From Falsirhodobacter deserti (GTDB lineage Bacteria; Pseudomonadota; Alphaproteobacteria; Rhodobacterales; Rhodobacteraceae), in contig NZ_ML137218.1 in the NCBI RefSeq assembly GCF_004015795.1, positions 1,144,311 to 1,208,310 on the forward strand: a DNA stretch of 64,000 nt, given 5' to 3'. Positions 44,824 to 54,386 of the stretch are shown here, piece by piece. The position numbers were made by a program, and so were the translations under genes. Within the stretch, counting starts at the first letter, position 1. Each line of letters starts with the position of its first letter. Under the pieces are notes generated by a model, which saw only the letters and a list, made by a program, of their open reading frames with translations, was not told the DNA's origin and did not search any database.

Positions 44824-46124
44824 AGATCGTGGAACCGGGCCCGCTGGCGTGCCGTCCACAGCACAGCGATGCTGTGGCCATCCTCGACCGGCGTTTCCGC
44901 CTCTACCACGCCTTCTTCATGCAGCCATGCACGGCGGCGCCCGTCGGCGAAGGGAACAGTCAGCGTTTCCTGCGTGCGGTCTTCGTCCAGCGCGCGTGTC
45001 ATCGCCTCGATCAGCGGCAGCACGTTTTCACCTGTCAGGGCGGAAAGTGGGAAGACATGTTCCGACTGCGCACCCCGTTCAAGGATCGCAACCCGCGCAG
45101 GCCCTTCGACCAGATCGGTCTTGTTCCACACCTCGAACATCGGCACGGCAGGATCGACGCCAAGCGAGTTCAGGATGTCACCCACATCCGCCGCCTGTTC
45201 GGCGCTTTCGGGATGGGCGATGTCGCGGACATGCAGGATCAAGTCTGCCTCAAGCACCTCTTCCAGCGTGGCGCGGAAAGCGGCGACAAGCTGCGTCGGC
45301 AGGTCCGAGATGAAGCCCACCGTGTCAGACAGGATGATCTTCAGGCCGGTCGGCAGCTCCACGGCGCGCATCGTCGGGTCCAGCGTGGCAAACAGCATGT
45401 CCTTGGCCAGAACCTCGGCCCCGGTCATGCGATTGAACAGGCTGGATTTGCCGGCGTTGGTGTAACCGACTAGGGCCACCACCGGAAACGGCACCTTCCG
45501 GCGGGCCGCACGATGCAGCTCGCGCGTGCGGACGACTTTTTCAAGCTGCCGCCGGATGCGGATCATCTGCTCGTCGATGGCGCGGCGGTCAGCTTCGATC
45601 TGCGTCTCGCCGGGGCCACCCACAAAGCCCAGACCGCCACGCTGGCGTTCAAGGTGTGTCCAGGCCCGCACCAGGCGCGTCCGCTGATAGGACAGCGCCG
45701 CAAGTTCCACCTGCAGCACCCCTTCCCGCGTGCGGGCACGGTCGGCGAAGATTTCCAGAATCAGGCCGGTGCGGTCCAGAAGCTTGACGCCCCATTCCTT
45801 TTCAAGGTTCCGCTGCTGAACCGGGGAAACAGGGCCGTCCACCAGCACAAGAGACACCTCTTCGGCCTTCATGCGGGCGCCCAGTTCATCCATCTTGCCG
45901 GATCCGAACAAGGTTCCGGGCGCGACCTTGGATATGCGGACAACCTCCGCCCCAACGACATCAAGGCCCGGAAGCGCCGCGGCAAGCGCCACCGCTTCGG
46001 CAAGACCGTGTTCTGGCAAGCGGCGCGACTGGCTTGCCTTAAGGTCGGGATGCAGGACATAGGCGCGCGTAAGCGCGGCCTCGGTTTCGTGCGGGGCACC
46101 CCGCGGGGTATCGTTATCGGTAAT
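44820..46124 (-). CDS. hflX: GTPase HflX, ribosome-splitting factor
   Basis: This protein of up to 434 residues has an N-terminal HflX domain (GTLFGSGKMDELGARMK, RTGLILEIFADRARTREG) and a Ras-like GTPase domain with GYTNAGKSS, DTVGFI and NKTD. It rescues stalled ribosomes under stress. No ATG or GTG is usable. A TTG at 46019 would remove the conserved first strand (TRAYVLHPDLK). That strand is encoded upstream in the same frame, which is open back to ATT (46124) or CTG (46127) overlapping the hfq stop. GAGGG lies six to nine bases before them. The coordinates use the ATT; the start is uncertain. Confidence 0.9.
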   Translation of the reverse strand: MTDNDTPRGAPHETEAALTRAYVLHPDLKASQSRRLPEHGLAEAVALAAALPGLDVVGAEVVRISKVAPGTLFGSGKMDELGARMKAEEVSLVLVDGPVSPVQQRNLEKEWGVKLLDRTGLILEIFADRARTREGVLQVELAALSYQRTRLVRAWTHLERQRGGLGFVGGPGETQIEADRRAIDEQMIRIRRQLEKVVRTRELHRAARRKVPFPVVALVGYTNAGKSSLFNRMTGAEVLAKDMLFATLDPTMRAVELPTGLKIILSDTVGFISDLPTQLVAAFRATLEEVLEADLILHVRDIAHPESAEQAADVGDILNSLGVDPAVPMFEVWNKTDLVEGPARVAILERGAQSEHVFPLSALTGENVLPLIEAMTRALDEDRTQETLTVPFADGRRRAWLHEEGVVEAETPVEDGHSIAVLWTARQRARFHDL

Positions 46125-46357
46125 CAGTCTTCACCCTCGTAAAGGTTGATGGGCGCACCCGGCATGATTGTCGAGATGGCATGCTTGTAGACAAGCTGAG
46201 ATTGGCCGTCGCGACGCAGGAGCACGCAGAAATTGTCGAACCAGGTAATCACACCCTGCAACTTCACCCCGTTGATCAGGAAGATCGTTACAGGCACCTT
46301 GGCCTTGCGAACGTGGTTCAGGAAGGCGTCCTGGAGGTTCTGCTTGTCAGCGGCCAT
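46124..46357 (-). CDS. hfq: RNA chaperone Hfq
   Basis: This 77-residue Sm-like protein forms a hexamer that pairs small RNAs with mRNAs. The Sm1 motif ([20 protein letters not shown]) and Sm2 motif ([13 protein letters not shown]) are complete. The start is the ATG at 46355-46357 ([13 protein letters not shown]); an upstream in-frame ATG would add 17 basic residues absent from the family. It precedes hflX, as in most proteobacteria. A 115-base gap after trkH may hold its own promoter, but none is convincing. Confidence 0.96.
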   Translation of the reverse strand: MAADKQNLQDAFLNHVRKAKVPVTIFLINGVKLQGVITWFDNFCVLLRRDGQSQLVYKHAISTIMPGAPINLYEGED

Positions 46358-46472
46358 TCGCGTTTGCCTTATCGTTATTATGCGTCTTATCCCTCGCCCG
46401 CCGGCCATGGGCCTTGCGGTGCATATCCACTATGAAGCGGAAAAGGGCGATGTTCCAGACCCAAACCGCTGA

Positions 46473-47978
46473 TCAGCGACGCCACGTTGCAGGGGTGATC
46501 AGCGCAAGAACCGCCAATGTTTCCACACGCCCCAGCACCATGGCCGCCGCCAGAATGACCTTTGCCGCCGCCGTTTGATCCGACCACAGCACCGGCACCT
46601 CTCCCGCAACCCCTGCAAGGGGGCCGGTCGTGGTCAGGGCTGATATGGTGAGGATCAGCGCAGATTCAAACCCCACCCCCACCAGTGCCAGCGCCATCAT
46701 GGCAACGGCGGCAGAAAGGGCGAAAAGCATCAGGAAGATCCACGCGACATAGGCCCCCTCGCCGCGGATACGCCGCGCGACCGGCCCGCCACCCCCGATG
46801 GAGGACGGGTGGATGATCCGCTGCATCTCGCGCTGCGAATGGCGAAAAAGGGCATAGACACGCAGCAATGTCACGCCGCCCGCTGCCGTTCCTACACCGC
46901 CGCCCACCACGGCCAGCCCCAGCAGGATCAGGCCGGAACTGTCCAGCCCTGACCAGCCCCGCGCCACATCCCACCCCCCCGAAACATACCCCGTCGTCGT
47001 CATGAAGCTGAGTGTCGTGAAAATGCTGCCCCAAAGCGCGTGTGCGAACTGCCCCAGCCCGCCGGTATAATCCACGTTGCCCAGCCAGTGGCGCAGGACC
47101 AGCATCGTCGGCGCGCTAAGCATCAGAAGTGCCGCGAACTGCACCTCGGGGTTGTCGCGCATGCGGAAAGACCGCTCGATCGAGGCGAGGCCGGGCAGCA
47201 TCCTTCGGGTGATCGCCACTGAAAAGAACAGGAAGACGAACATCTCTCCCATGCGAAGGCCGGGCTGCTGCGCGAAGTCCACGCCCGGATAGATGCCGGA
47301 CGTGGAAAGCGTGCCCATGGCGAAGGACAACGCGAAGATCCCCGGCTCTCCGCTGACCAGCAGAAGTGCCCAAAGCACCAGTGTCAGGCCGGTATAGACG
47401 GGAAAGATGCGTAGCGCGTGATGCTGGATCCGCTCTGAAGGATCGGCAACCTCGATCCATGCGCCAAGGGCGGGACGGCCCGGCGGACGGCCCGAGATGA
47501 CCTCGATCCCGCCAAGGTTCATCGGTGCCATGACCGCAACCGCCGTCAAGATCACGAAGAACCCGCCCAACCAGCCGACAAGCGCCCGCCACAGGTGCAG
47601 CGTGTCGGGCAGACGCCCCGGCGTGTCGTACAGCGTCGCGCCCGTGGTCGTGAAGCTGGACAGCATCTCGAACCACGCGTTGAAGAAGCTTGTATCCGGC
47701 ACTGTCCAGTTGAACGGGATCGCGAGCACAAGCGGCATCACCAGATAGGCCGCGAGCATCGCTGCCAGATGGCCCCGCGCCACGTCTTTCGAGCGGCGGT
47801 TCGCGGTCGCGATGGCCAGCATTGCCGCGACGATCAGAACCAGCGTCCCGGAATAGAAAAAGGCCCGCGAAACGGGCATGTTCCCCCGCACCAGCGCATG
47901 GCCGGCCGGAAGATACATGAAAGCGCCGCCGATGATGCCAAGCCAGATCAGCAGCGGAAGTCGTGCAAGGCGCGACAT
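46473..47978 (-). CDS. trkH: TrkH-type potassium uptake channel
   Basis: This 501-residue inner-membrane protein imports potassium together with cytoplasmic TrkA. Pore-loop signatures include FTTTGATLYDTP, TLSTSGIYPG, FTTLSFMTTTGYVSGG and SALTTTGPLAG. Its ATG shares one base with the trkA stop. This ntrX-trkA-trkH linkage is typical of Rhodobacter relatives. Confidence 0.94.
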   Translation of the reverse strand: MSRLARLPLLIWLGIIGGAFMYLPAGHALVRGNMPVSRAFFYSGTLVLIVAAMLAIATANRRSKDVARGHLAAMLAAYLVMPLVLAIPFNWTVPDTSFFNAWFEMLSSFTTTGATLYDTPGRLPDTLHLWRALVGWLGGFFVILTAVAVMAPMNLGGIEVISGRPPGRPALGAWIEVADPSERIQHHALRIFPVYTGLTLVLWALLLVSGEPGIFALSFAMGTLSTSGIYPGVDFAQQPGLRMGEMFVFLFFSVAITRRMLPGLASIERSFRMRDNPEVQFAALLMLSAPTMLVLRHWLGNVDYTGGLGQFAHALWGSIFTTLSFMTTTGYVSGGWDVARGWSGLDSSGLILLGLAVVGGGVGTAAGGVTLLRVYALFRHSQREMQRIIHPSSIGGGGPVARRIRGEGAYVAWIFLMLFALSAAVAMMALALVGVGFESALILTISALTTTGPLAGVAGEVPVLWSDQTAAAKVILAAAMVLGRVETLAVLALITPATWRR

Positions 47979-49354
47979 CAGAAGAAGTCGATGGAAACTT
48001 GCAGCAGGCGTTCCACCTCGGGAACGTCCGCACTCATGGCGAAGATGGCGATGATGTCGCCCTCCTCCACCCGCAGATCGGGGTCGGGCTTCATCATCCG
48101 GTCACCTTTCAGCAGCCCCCCGACCAGCACGCCCGGCGGAAAGGCGATGTCACGGATCATCTTGCCCGACATGGAAGAGGTTGAAAGGACCTGCGCCTCG
48201 ATCAGTTCCGCCTCGGAATCGCCAATGGCATAGATCTGGCGAACCCGCCCGTGCCGGATATAGCGCAGGATCGATGAAACGGTGGTCGCCCGGGGATTGA
48301 TATGGGCGTCGATGTTCAGCGGCCCCATCAGCGGCACCAGCGTCGGATCGTTCACCAGCGCGATCGATAACGCACATCCCGCCTCCTTCGCGCGAACGGC
48401 GGCCAGAAGGTTCGTCTTGTCGTTATCGGTCAGGGCAAGAACCGCATCGGCGCGGCCGATATCGGCTTCCTCCAGAAGAGAACCGTCCATCCCGTCGCCA
48501 TTCAACACGATGGTCTTTTCCAGCGCGTCGGCGGCGGCTTCCGCACGGCCACGGTCATACTCGATCAGTTTCGCACGCACGCCATCGCGGCGCTTTTCCA
48601 GTGCCTGCGCCACAGCAAGCCCCACCGCGCCGCCGCCGATGATGACAACCCGTTCCTGTTTACGGCTGGCCTTTCCGAACACCTCCATCGTGCGGGCGAC
48701 GTCATGCGAATGGGTGAAGATGTAAACGGCGTCCCCCGCCAGAAGCTGAACGCCCGCATCCGGCACGAACAGCCGCCCTTCGCGCCGGATACCGACCACG
48801 ATGGCCCGCAGGGTGGAAAACAGCTCGTTCAGCTGGCGCAGCGGCGTGTGCAGAACGGGGCAATCCTCGTCCAGCGCAAGGCCCAGAAGCTGCGCGCGCC
48901 CTTCCATGAAGCTTTCAGTGTCAAAGGCCTGCGGGGCTGCCAGCCGTTGCAGCGCGGCCTCCGCCACCTCCTTTTCGGGGGAGATCACGACGTCGATGGG
49001 CATATGCCCCGAGCGGTACAGATCGGCATAGATCGCGTCGAGATAGCTTTGCGCCCGAAGGCGCGCCACCTTGCGCGGCACCTCGAAGATGGAGTGGGCC
49101 ACCTGGCAGATGACCATGTTCACCTCGTCCGACCGGGTGGCCGCGATGATCATGTCGGCATCCTTGGCGCCCGCCCGTTCCAGCACATCAGGATAGCTGG
49201 CGAAACCGATAACACCCTGAACATCAAGCGTTTCCGTAGCACGCCGCACCAGATCCACCGTCATGTCGATGATGGTCACGTCATTGCGCTCGCCCGAAAG
49301 CTGGCGGGCGATCTGCCAGCCCACCTGCCCGATGCCGCAGATGATGACCTTCAT
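47978..49354 (-). CDS. trkA: Trk potassium transporter regulatory subunit TrkA
   Basis: This 458-residue cytoplasmic protein has duplicated RCK architecture. The first Rossmann motif is ICGIGQVGWQIARQL at the N-terminus and the second is IIGGGAVGLAVAQALEK near residue 235, each followed by a TrkA-C domain (the last is VEEGDIIAIFAMSADV). It binds NAD(H) and gates TrkH. The ATG overlaps the ntrX stop by four bases. Confidence 0.95.
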   Translation of the reverse strand: MKVIICGIGQVGWQIARQLSGERNDVTIIDMTVDLVRRATETLDVQGVIGFASYPDVLERAGAKDADMIIAATRSDEVNMVICQVAHSIFEVPRKVARLRAQSYLDAIYADLYRSGHMPIDVVISPEKEVAEAALQRLAAPQAFDTESFMEGRAQLLGLALDEDCPVLHTPLRQLNELFSTLRAIVVGIRREGRLFVPDAGVQLLAGDAVYIFTHSHDVARTMEVFGKASRKQERVVIIGGGAVGLAVAQALEKRRDGVRAKLIEYDRGRAEAAADALEKTIVLNGDGMDGSLLEEADIGRADAVLALTDNDKTNLLAAVRAKEAGCALSIALVNDPTLVPLMGPLNIDAHINPRATTVSSILRYIRHGRVRQIYAIGDSEAELIEAQVLSTSSMSGKMIRDIAFPPGVLVGGLLKGDRMMKPDPDLRVEEGDIIAIFAMSADVPEVERLLQVSIDFF

Positions 49355-50730
49355 GCCTGATCCTCGGTTCCGTTGCCCTTGACCACGCCAAGGGACTTCA
49401 GTTTCCGGTGCAGCGCCGAACGTTCCATCCCGACAAAGCTGGCCGTGCGGCTGATATTCCCGCCGAAGCGGTTGATCTGGGTCAGAAGGTATTCCCTTTC
49501 GAACAGTTCGCGCGCTTCGCGCAGCGCCATGGATGCGATCAGCCCGCCGATGCTTAACCGGCCATCCATCGCGGGGGCGCCTTCCAGGCCAGGCAGTTCG
49601 GCCGGTTCAATCGGGCCGGAGCCTTCGCCAAGGATCAGCACACGCTCGATCACGTTGCGAAGCTGGCGCACGTTGCCGGGCCAGGGCATGGTCTGCAAGG
49701 TCGCCTCGGCATCCGGCGACAGGCGGCGCAGCGGCAGCCCCTGCGCCTTGTGCAGCAGTTCAAGGAAATGCCGCGCCAGTTCGGGGATATCGTCACGCCG
49801 GTCGGCCAGCGACGGCACCGCGATTGGCACCACGTTCAGCCGGTCATAAAGCTCCTGCCGGAAGCGCCCGGCGGCAATCTCGGTTCGCAGATCCCGCGAG
49901 GTGGAGGAGATGACCCGCAGGTCGACGCGCACCTTCTCCACGCCGCCTACTCGTGTGAACTGCTGTTCAACCAGAACCCGCAGCAGCTTGGACTGGGTGC
50001 CGAGCGGCATCTCTGCCACCTCGTCCAGATAAACGACGCCGCCGTGGGCCTGTTCCAGCAGTCCCTTTTCCAGCCCCCGCTCGGTCGTTTCGCGGCCGAA
50101 CAGCACATCCTCCATCCGCTCCGGCTCGATCCCGGCCGAGGACACGGTGACGAAAGCGGCCTCCCCGCGGGCAGAATTAGTGTGGATGTACCGCGCCGCC
50201 ATTTCCTTGCCCGACCCTGCCGGGCCCGTCAGCATTACGCGCCCGTTGGACTTCGTCACTTTGTCCAGCTGCTGGCGAAGCGTCCGAAACGCCGAGGAGG
50301 AGCCGATCATCTCGGCCGAGGTGGTGTCGCGGCGACGCAGCTCGCTGTTTTCGCGACGAAGGCGGGACGTTTCCATTGCCCGCGTCACAACAACCATCAA
50401 CTGGTCGATGTTGAACGGCTTTTCGATGAAATCATATGCGCCCTGCTTGATGGCGGCGACCGCGATCTCGATGTTGCCATGGCCCGAGATGATCACCACC
50501 GGCACATCGGGGTTGTTGCGCTTCACCGTCTTGAGGATGTCGATCCCGTCCATCCGGCTGTCCTTCAGCCAGATATCAAGGATGATCAACGAGGGCGGAT
50601 CGGCGTTGATTTCGGCCATGCAATCGTCCGAATTGCCGGCAAGGCGCACGATGAAGCCTTCGTCGCGCAGGATGTCGCCAATCAACTCGCGGATATCACG
50701 CTCGTCATCGACGATCAGGATGCTGCTCAT
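49351..50730 (-). CDS. ntrX: Nitrogen regulation response regulator NtrX
   Basis: This 459-residue response regulator has a receiver domain with phosphoacceptor D52 (LIILDIWL), an AAA+ domain with Walker A GPAGSGKE and Walker B VVYLDEVAEM, and a Fis-type helix-turn-helix (GGNISRTASFVGMERSALH). The sigma54-contacting GAFTGA loop is replaced by FGRETTERGLEKGLLEQAHG, so classical sigma54 activation is doubtful; other alphaproteobacterial NtrX proteins share this. It is the partner of NtrY. It overlaps both neighbours by four bases. Confidence 0.95.
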   Translation of the reverse strand: MSSILIVDDERDIRELIGDILRDEGFIVRLAGNSDDCMAEINADPPSLIILDIWLKDSRMDGIDILKTVKRNNPDVPVVIISGHGNIEIAVAAIKQGAYDFIEKPFNIDQLMVVVTRAMETSRLRRENSELRRRDTTSAEMIGSSSAFRTLRQQLDKVTKSNGRVMLTGPAGSGKEMAARYIHTNSARGEAAFVTVSSAGIEPERMEDVLFGRETTERGLEKGLLEQAHGGVVYLDEVAEMPLGTQSKLLRVLVEQQFTRVGGVEKVRVDLRVISSTSRDLRTEIAAGRFRQELYDRLNVVPIAVPSLADRRDDIPELARHFLELLHKAQGLPLRRLSPDAEATLQTMPWPGNVRQLRNVIERVLILGEGSGPIEPAELPGLEGAPAMDGRLSIGGLIASMALREARELFEREYLLTQINRFGGNISRTASFVGMERSALHRKLKSLGVVKGNGTEDQA

Positions 50731-52994
50731 CTGCCTTCTCCGTTCTTGCGGCGGCGCGGAGTGCGCGGCAGACGGATTTCCGCCATCGCACCCGCATGAT
50801 CATTTCCATCGAACACTGGCGCATCCGTCAGCGACAGCGTGCCCCCATGTTCTTCAACGATTTTCTTGACAATCGCCAAGCCCAGTCCCGTCCCTTTTTC
50901 ACGTGTCGTCACATAGGGCTCGAACAGGCGCGATCTATCTGGCGGAAGGCCGCAGCCATTGTCGGCGATGCGGATCACAGCGGCCTCTGCCTCGGTGCAA
51001 AGCGAAAGACGTATCTCCGGGCAATAGTCTTTTACTGTCGATTTACCTGCCTCCTCAATGGCTTCACCGGCATTCTTCAACAGGTTTGTCAGGACTTGCG
51101 AGATCATTGTGGCGTCAAGATCCATCACGAGGGGGGTGTCCGGCAGATCCGTCTTGATATTCAGGCCGACCTGCAGGATTGCCGCATCTCGCAGGATCTT
51201 CACAAGGTCGTGTTCGCGACGATCTGGCTCCGGCATGCGGGCAAACCTTGAAAATTCGTCGATGATGCGCCGCAGGTCATTCGTCTGCCGCACGATGACG
51301 TCGGTATATTGTTCAAGATCACCCGCCATATCACCGACCAGGGGACGGAACTTGCGCTTGATGCGTTCGGCCGAAAGCTGGATCGGCGTCAGCGGGTTCT
51401 TGATCTCGTGCGCGATGCGGCGCGCCACGTCGCCCCATGCGGCCAGGCGCTGTGCGCTGACAAGATCCGTCACGTCATCGAACGCAATTACATAGCCTTC
51501 AAGCCCTTCAGGCGTTTCCCGCACCGACATGCGTACAAGAAGGCTTTCCAGCTTCCCCTTGCGCGAAATTCGCAGCTCTTCCTGTACGGTGCCGCCCATT
51601 TCGCGCAGGCGGGCGAACAGCGGCGCGAATTCCGGTACCGCCACGTCCAGCGGCAGATCGGTAGAATCCATGTCCAGCAGGCGGCGGCCGGCACGGTTGA
51701 TGAAATCCACCCGCCCCTGCGCATCCAGACCGATCACGCCCGATGTCACCGAATAAAGCACCGAATCGAACAGCCTGCGCCGCCGTTCCACCTGCGCATG
51801 GCTGTGTTCCAGATCGTCCCGCTGGCGCTTCAACTGACGCGTCATCTGGTTGAACAGCCGGCCCAGCATGGCGATCTCGTCATCGCCATCCTCCTCAGCC
51901 ACCTGAACGTCCAGATCGCCCCCGCCAACGCGCTGCGCCGCGCCTGCCAGACGGCCCACCGGCCCCGAAAGCCGTTCGGCGAACCACAGTCCCAGCCACA
52001 CGGCAGCAAGGATCAGGATGACGGCAAAGCCCAGATAGAGCAGCGCGAATTCGAACAGCATCCGGCCGCGATCCGCCTCAAGCTGGTGATAAAGATGCAC
52101 GGTTTCGCGCGTATCGTCCAGCAGGCTCAGGATCTGGCCATCCACCTCGCGCGTGACATAAAGATAGCGGTCGGGAAACGCCTCAAGGTGCACGATGGCG
52201 CGGAACTCGTTATGGGACCAATCTTGGATCACCGCCACGCCGTCCTGCTGTGCCTGCACAATCTGGGCTCGCGTGGGGCGGTCGAAATCGAACAGGTAGC
52301 TGCGATCACCCCGCGTGCGAAGCTCCCCCCCGCCATCGATCAGGTACGCCTCGCGCAACCCTCGTTGCACAAGCTCCTGCCCTTGCGAAAGGATGGGGCG
52401 CAACTGGTCATCCTGAAGGAAGAAGGTGGTGCGCTTGGCCGTGTCCAGATATTGCGCAAGGGCGCGGGCGTCGTCGATCAAGTCCTGCCGATGCTCCGCC
52501 TCATAGGCTTGCGCGGCTGCCAGCGAATTGCCAACAACACGCTGCACCCTGTCAGAGAACCAGCCTTCAAGACCGATGTTCAGCGTGATGACGGCGAAAA
52601 CTGCGACAAGAATCGTCGGGATCAGCGCCACCAGCGCGAACACGCCCGAAAGCCGCAGGTGCAGGCGTGATCCAGCCGAACGGCTGTGCCTGTCGGCGAC
52701 GATCTGCGCCACGCGCGCCATCACCAGCGCCGCCACGACCAGCACATAGACAAGGTCCGTCAGCAGCACGAGACGCAGCGCCGGCGATCCGCTGGACAGT
52801 TTCAACGGCCCAAGAAACAGCAGCGTCAGCCCCGTCAAGACCGGACCAAGCGCGACCAGTGCGAAGGTCGCAGCCGTTTGCACCTTGCGCTGGCGGCGAA
52901 GCCGCGACAGGCGCATGAAGGTGTTGTTGCGTGCCGCAGATCGCACGGAGACGCTTGCCCTCATTCGACGGGAAACTTTACCCACATGACCCAC
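50727..52994 (-). CDS. ntrY: Nitrogen/redox sensor histidine kinase NtrY
   Basis: This 755-residue membrane kinase has three N-terminal helices, a periplasmic sensor region, and a fourth helix near residue 320 (LLYLGFAVILILAAVWLGLW). HAMP and PAS domains follow, then the H-box AHEIKNPLTPIQLSAERI (histidine near 529) and an ATPase domain (ADNGCGLPPDRSRLFEPYVT). It phosphorylates NtrX. It lies 27 bases after ntrC. The first ATG is at 52994; starts some residues further in are also possible. Confidence 0.94.
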   Translation of the reverse strand: MGHVGKVSRRMRASVSVRSAARNNTFMRLSRLRRQRKVQTAATFALVALGPVLTGLTLLFLGPLKLSSGSPALRLVLLTDLVYVLVVAALVMARVAQIVADRHSRSAGSRLHLRLSGVFALVALIPTILVAVFAVITLNIGLEGWFSDRVQRVVGNSLAAAQAYEAEHRQDLIDDARALAQYLDTAKRTTFFLQDDQLRPILSQGQELVQRGLREAYLIDGGGELRTRGDRSYLFDFDRPTRAQIVQAQQDGVAVIQDWSHNEFRAIVHLEAFPDRYLYVTREVDGQILSLLDDTRETVHLYHQLEADRGRMLFEFALLYLGFAVILILAAVWLGLWFAERLSGPVGRLAGAAQRVGGGDLDVQVAEEDGDDEIAMLGRLFNQMTRQLKRQRDDLEHSHAQVERRRRLFDSVLYSVTSGVIGLDAQGRVDFINRAGRRLLDMDSTDLPLDVAVPEFAPLFARLREMGGTVQEELRISRKGKLESLLVRMSVRETPEGLEGYVIAFDDVTDLVSAQRLAAWGDVARRIAHEIKNPLTPIQLSAERIKRKFRPLVGDMAGDLEQYTDVIVRQTNDLRRIIDEFSRFARMPEPDRREHDLVKILRDAAILQVGLNIKTDLPDTPLVMDLDATMISQVLTNLLKNAGEAIEEAGKSTVKDYCPEIRLSLCTEAEAAVIRIADNGCGLPPDRSRLFEPYVTTREKGTGLGLAIVKKIVEEHGGTLSLTDAPVFDGNDHAGAMAEIRLPRTPRRRKNGEGR

Positions 52995-53021
52995 CGGATA
53001 GGCGTGCCTTCTGTTGCGCTT

Positions 53022-54386
53022 TTACATCAGCTTCCGGCGGCGTGTCACGCGAATATCCAGTTCGGTGATTTTCTTGCGCAGTGTATTGCGGTTGATCCCA
53101 AGCAGATCGGCACATTTCGCCTGGTTGCCGGCTGTCGCATCCAGTGCAATCTCGATCAGCGGACCTTCCACCTCGCGCAGCACGCGCTGATAAACGCCCG
53201 GCGACGGTAAGGCCCCGCCATGCAGATCGAAATACCGCTTCAGATGCCGTGCGACCGAGGCTGATAGCTTCTCGCCCTCGCCGCCGCCACGAAGGGGTTC
53301 CATGGCGGGCTGGTTGCCAAGAACCGCCTCCACCTCGGCCTTTGTGATCTCTGCCTCGGCCGAGGTGACGACAAGCCGCCGCAGGGTGTTTTCAAGCTGC
53401 CGCACGTTTCCGGGCCAGTTATAGGCGCGGACCATCTCCCGCGCCTCGGGGGAAAGCCGGCGGGTGGACCCCGTGTCCCGCTCTCCACGTGCAAGAAAAT
53501 GTTCGGCCAGAAGCGGAATATCGTCCACACGTTCGCGCAGGGCCGGCACATGCAGCGTCACGCCGCCAAGGCGATAGAACAGGTCCTGCCGGAAGCCCCC
53601 CTGTTCCATCCGGGCCTGAAGATCGGATTGCGAGGTTGCCATGATCCGCGGTGCGGAATCGCCCAGCTGATCCAGCAGGCGGACGATGCGGGCCTGCGTT
53701 TCATCATCGTAGTCGGCCACTTCATCAAAGACGAGGCTGCCGCCGCGGGCCTTCGACAATAGCGTGGCCGCGGCGTCCGGGCCATGCAAATCCGCCGGTT
53801 GCGCCACCACGAAAGGCTGCGCGCGCCGGTCGGAAAAATCGTGGATCGCGCGCGCGATCAGCGACTTACCGGTGCCCGATTCGCCGGTGACCAGCACGGG
53901 CAGATCGGTGTTCATCACCCGCGCCACCAACCGGTAAAGTGCCTGCATCGCCGGGGTGCGGCCAACCAGGGGCAGATCGTCCCCGCCCTCGCGCGGTTGA
54001 ACGGGGCGGGCCGAGGCGCGCCGCTTGGTATCCAGCGCGCGCGCCGACCGCTTCATCAGGTCCGGCAGATCGAACGGCTTGGGAAGATAATCGAACGCTT
54101 CCGCCTCTGCGGCCTGAATGGCTGTCATGATGGTGTTCTGGGCCGAGATGACGATGACCGGCAGGCCCGGCCGCAGTCGCGCGATGCGCGGCAGCGCCTC
54201 CAGCCCGTTGCCGTCGGGCATCACGACATCCGAGATGACCAGATCCCCCTTGCCCTCTTCCACCCACCGCATCAGCGTCAGAAGGGACGAGGTGGCATGG
54301 ACCTTGCAGCCCGCCCGCGTCAGCGCCTGGGTCAGCACCGTGCGGATGGTGCGGTCGTCATCTGCGACAAGGATCGTGCCGTCCAT
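53022..54386 (-). CDS. ntrC: Nitrogen regulator NtrC lacking the GAFTGA loop
   Basis: This 454-residue enhancer-binding response regulator has a receiver domain with D53 (VISDVVMPD), an AAA+ domain with Walker A GESGTGKS (168-175) and Walker B GSLVFDEV (216-223), and a Fis-type helix-turn-helix ([19 protein letters not shown]). The distance between Walker motifs is about 20 residues shorter than in enteric NtrC, and the GAFTGA sigma54 loop is missing. Rhodobacter capsulatus NtrC has this same deletion and activates sigma70 polymerase. Its start directly follows the ntrB stop. Confidence 0.96.
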   Translation of the reverse strand: MDGTILVADDDRTIRTVLTQALTRAGCKVHATSSLLTLMRWVEEGKGDLVISDVVMPDGNGLEALPRIARLRPGLPVIVISAQNTIMTAIQAAEAEAFDYLPKPFDLPDLMKRSARALDTKRRASARPVQPREGGDDLPLVGRTPAMQALYRLVARVMNTDLPVLVTGESGTGKSLIARAIHDFSDRRAQPFVVAQPADLHGPDAAATLLSKARGGSLVFDEVADYDDETQARIVRLLDQLGDSAPRIMATSQSDLQARMEQGGFRQDLFYRLGGVTLHVPALRERVDDIPLLAEHFLARGERDTGSTRRLSPEAREMVRAYNWPGNVRQLENTLRRLVVTSAEAEITKAEVEAVLGNQPAMEPLRGGGEGEKLSASVARHLKRYFDLHGGALPSPGVYQRVLREVEGPLIEIALDATAGNQAKCADLLGINRNTLRKKITELDIRVTRRRKLM

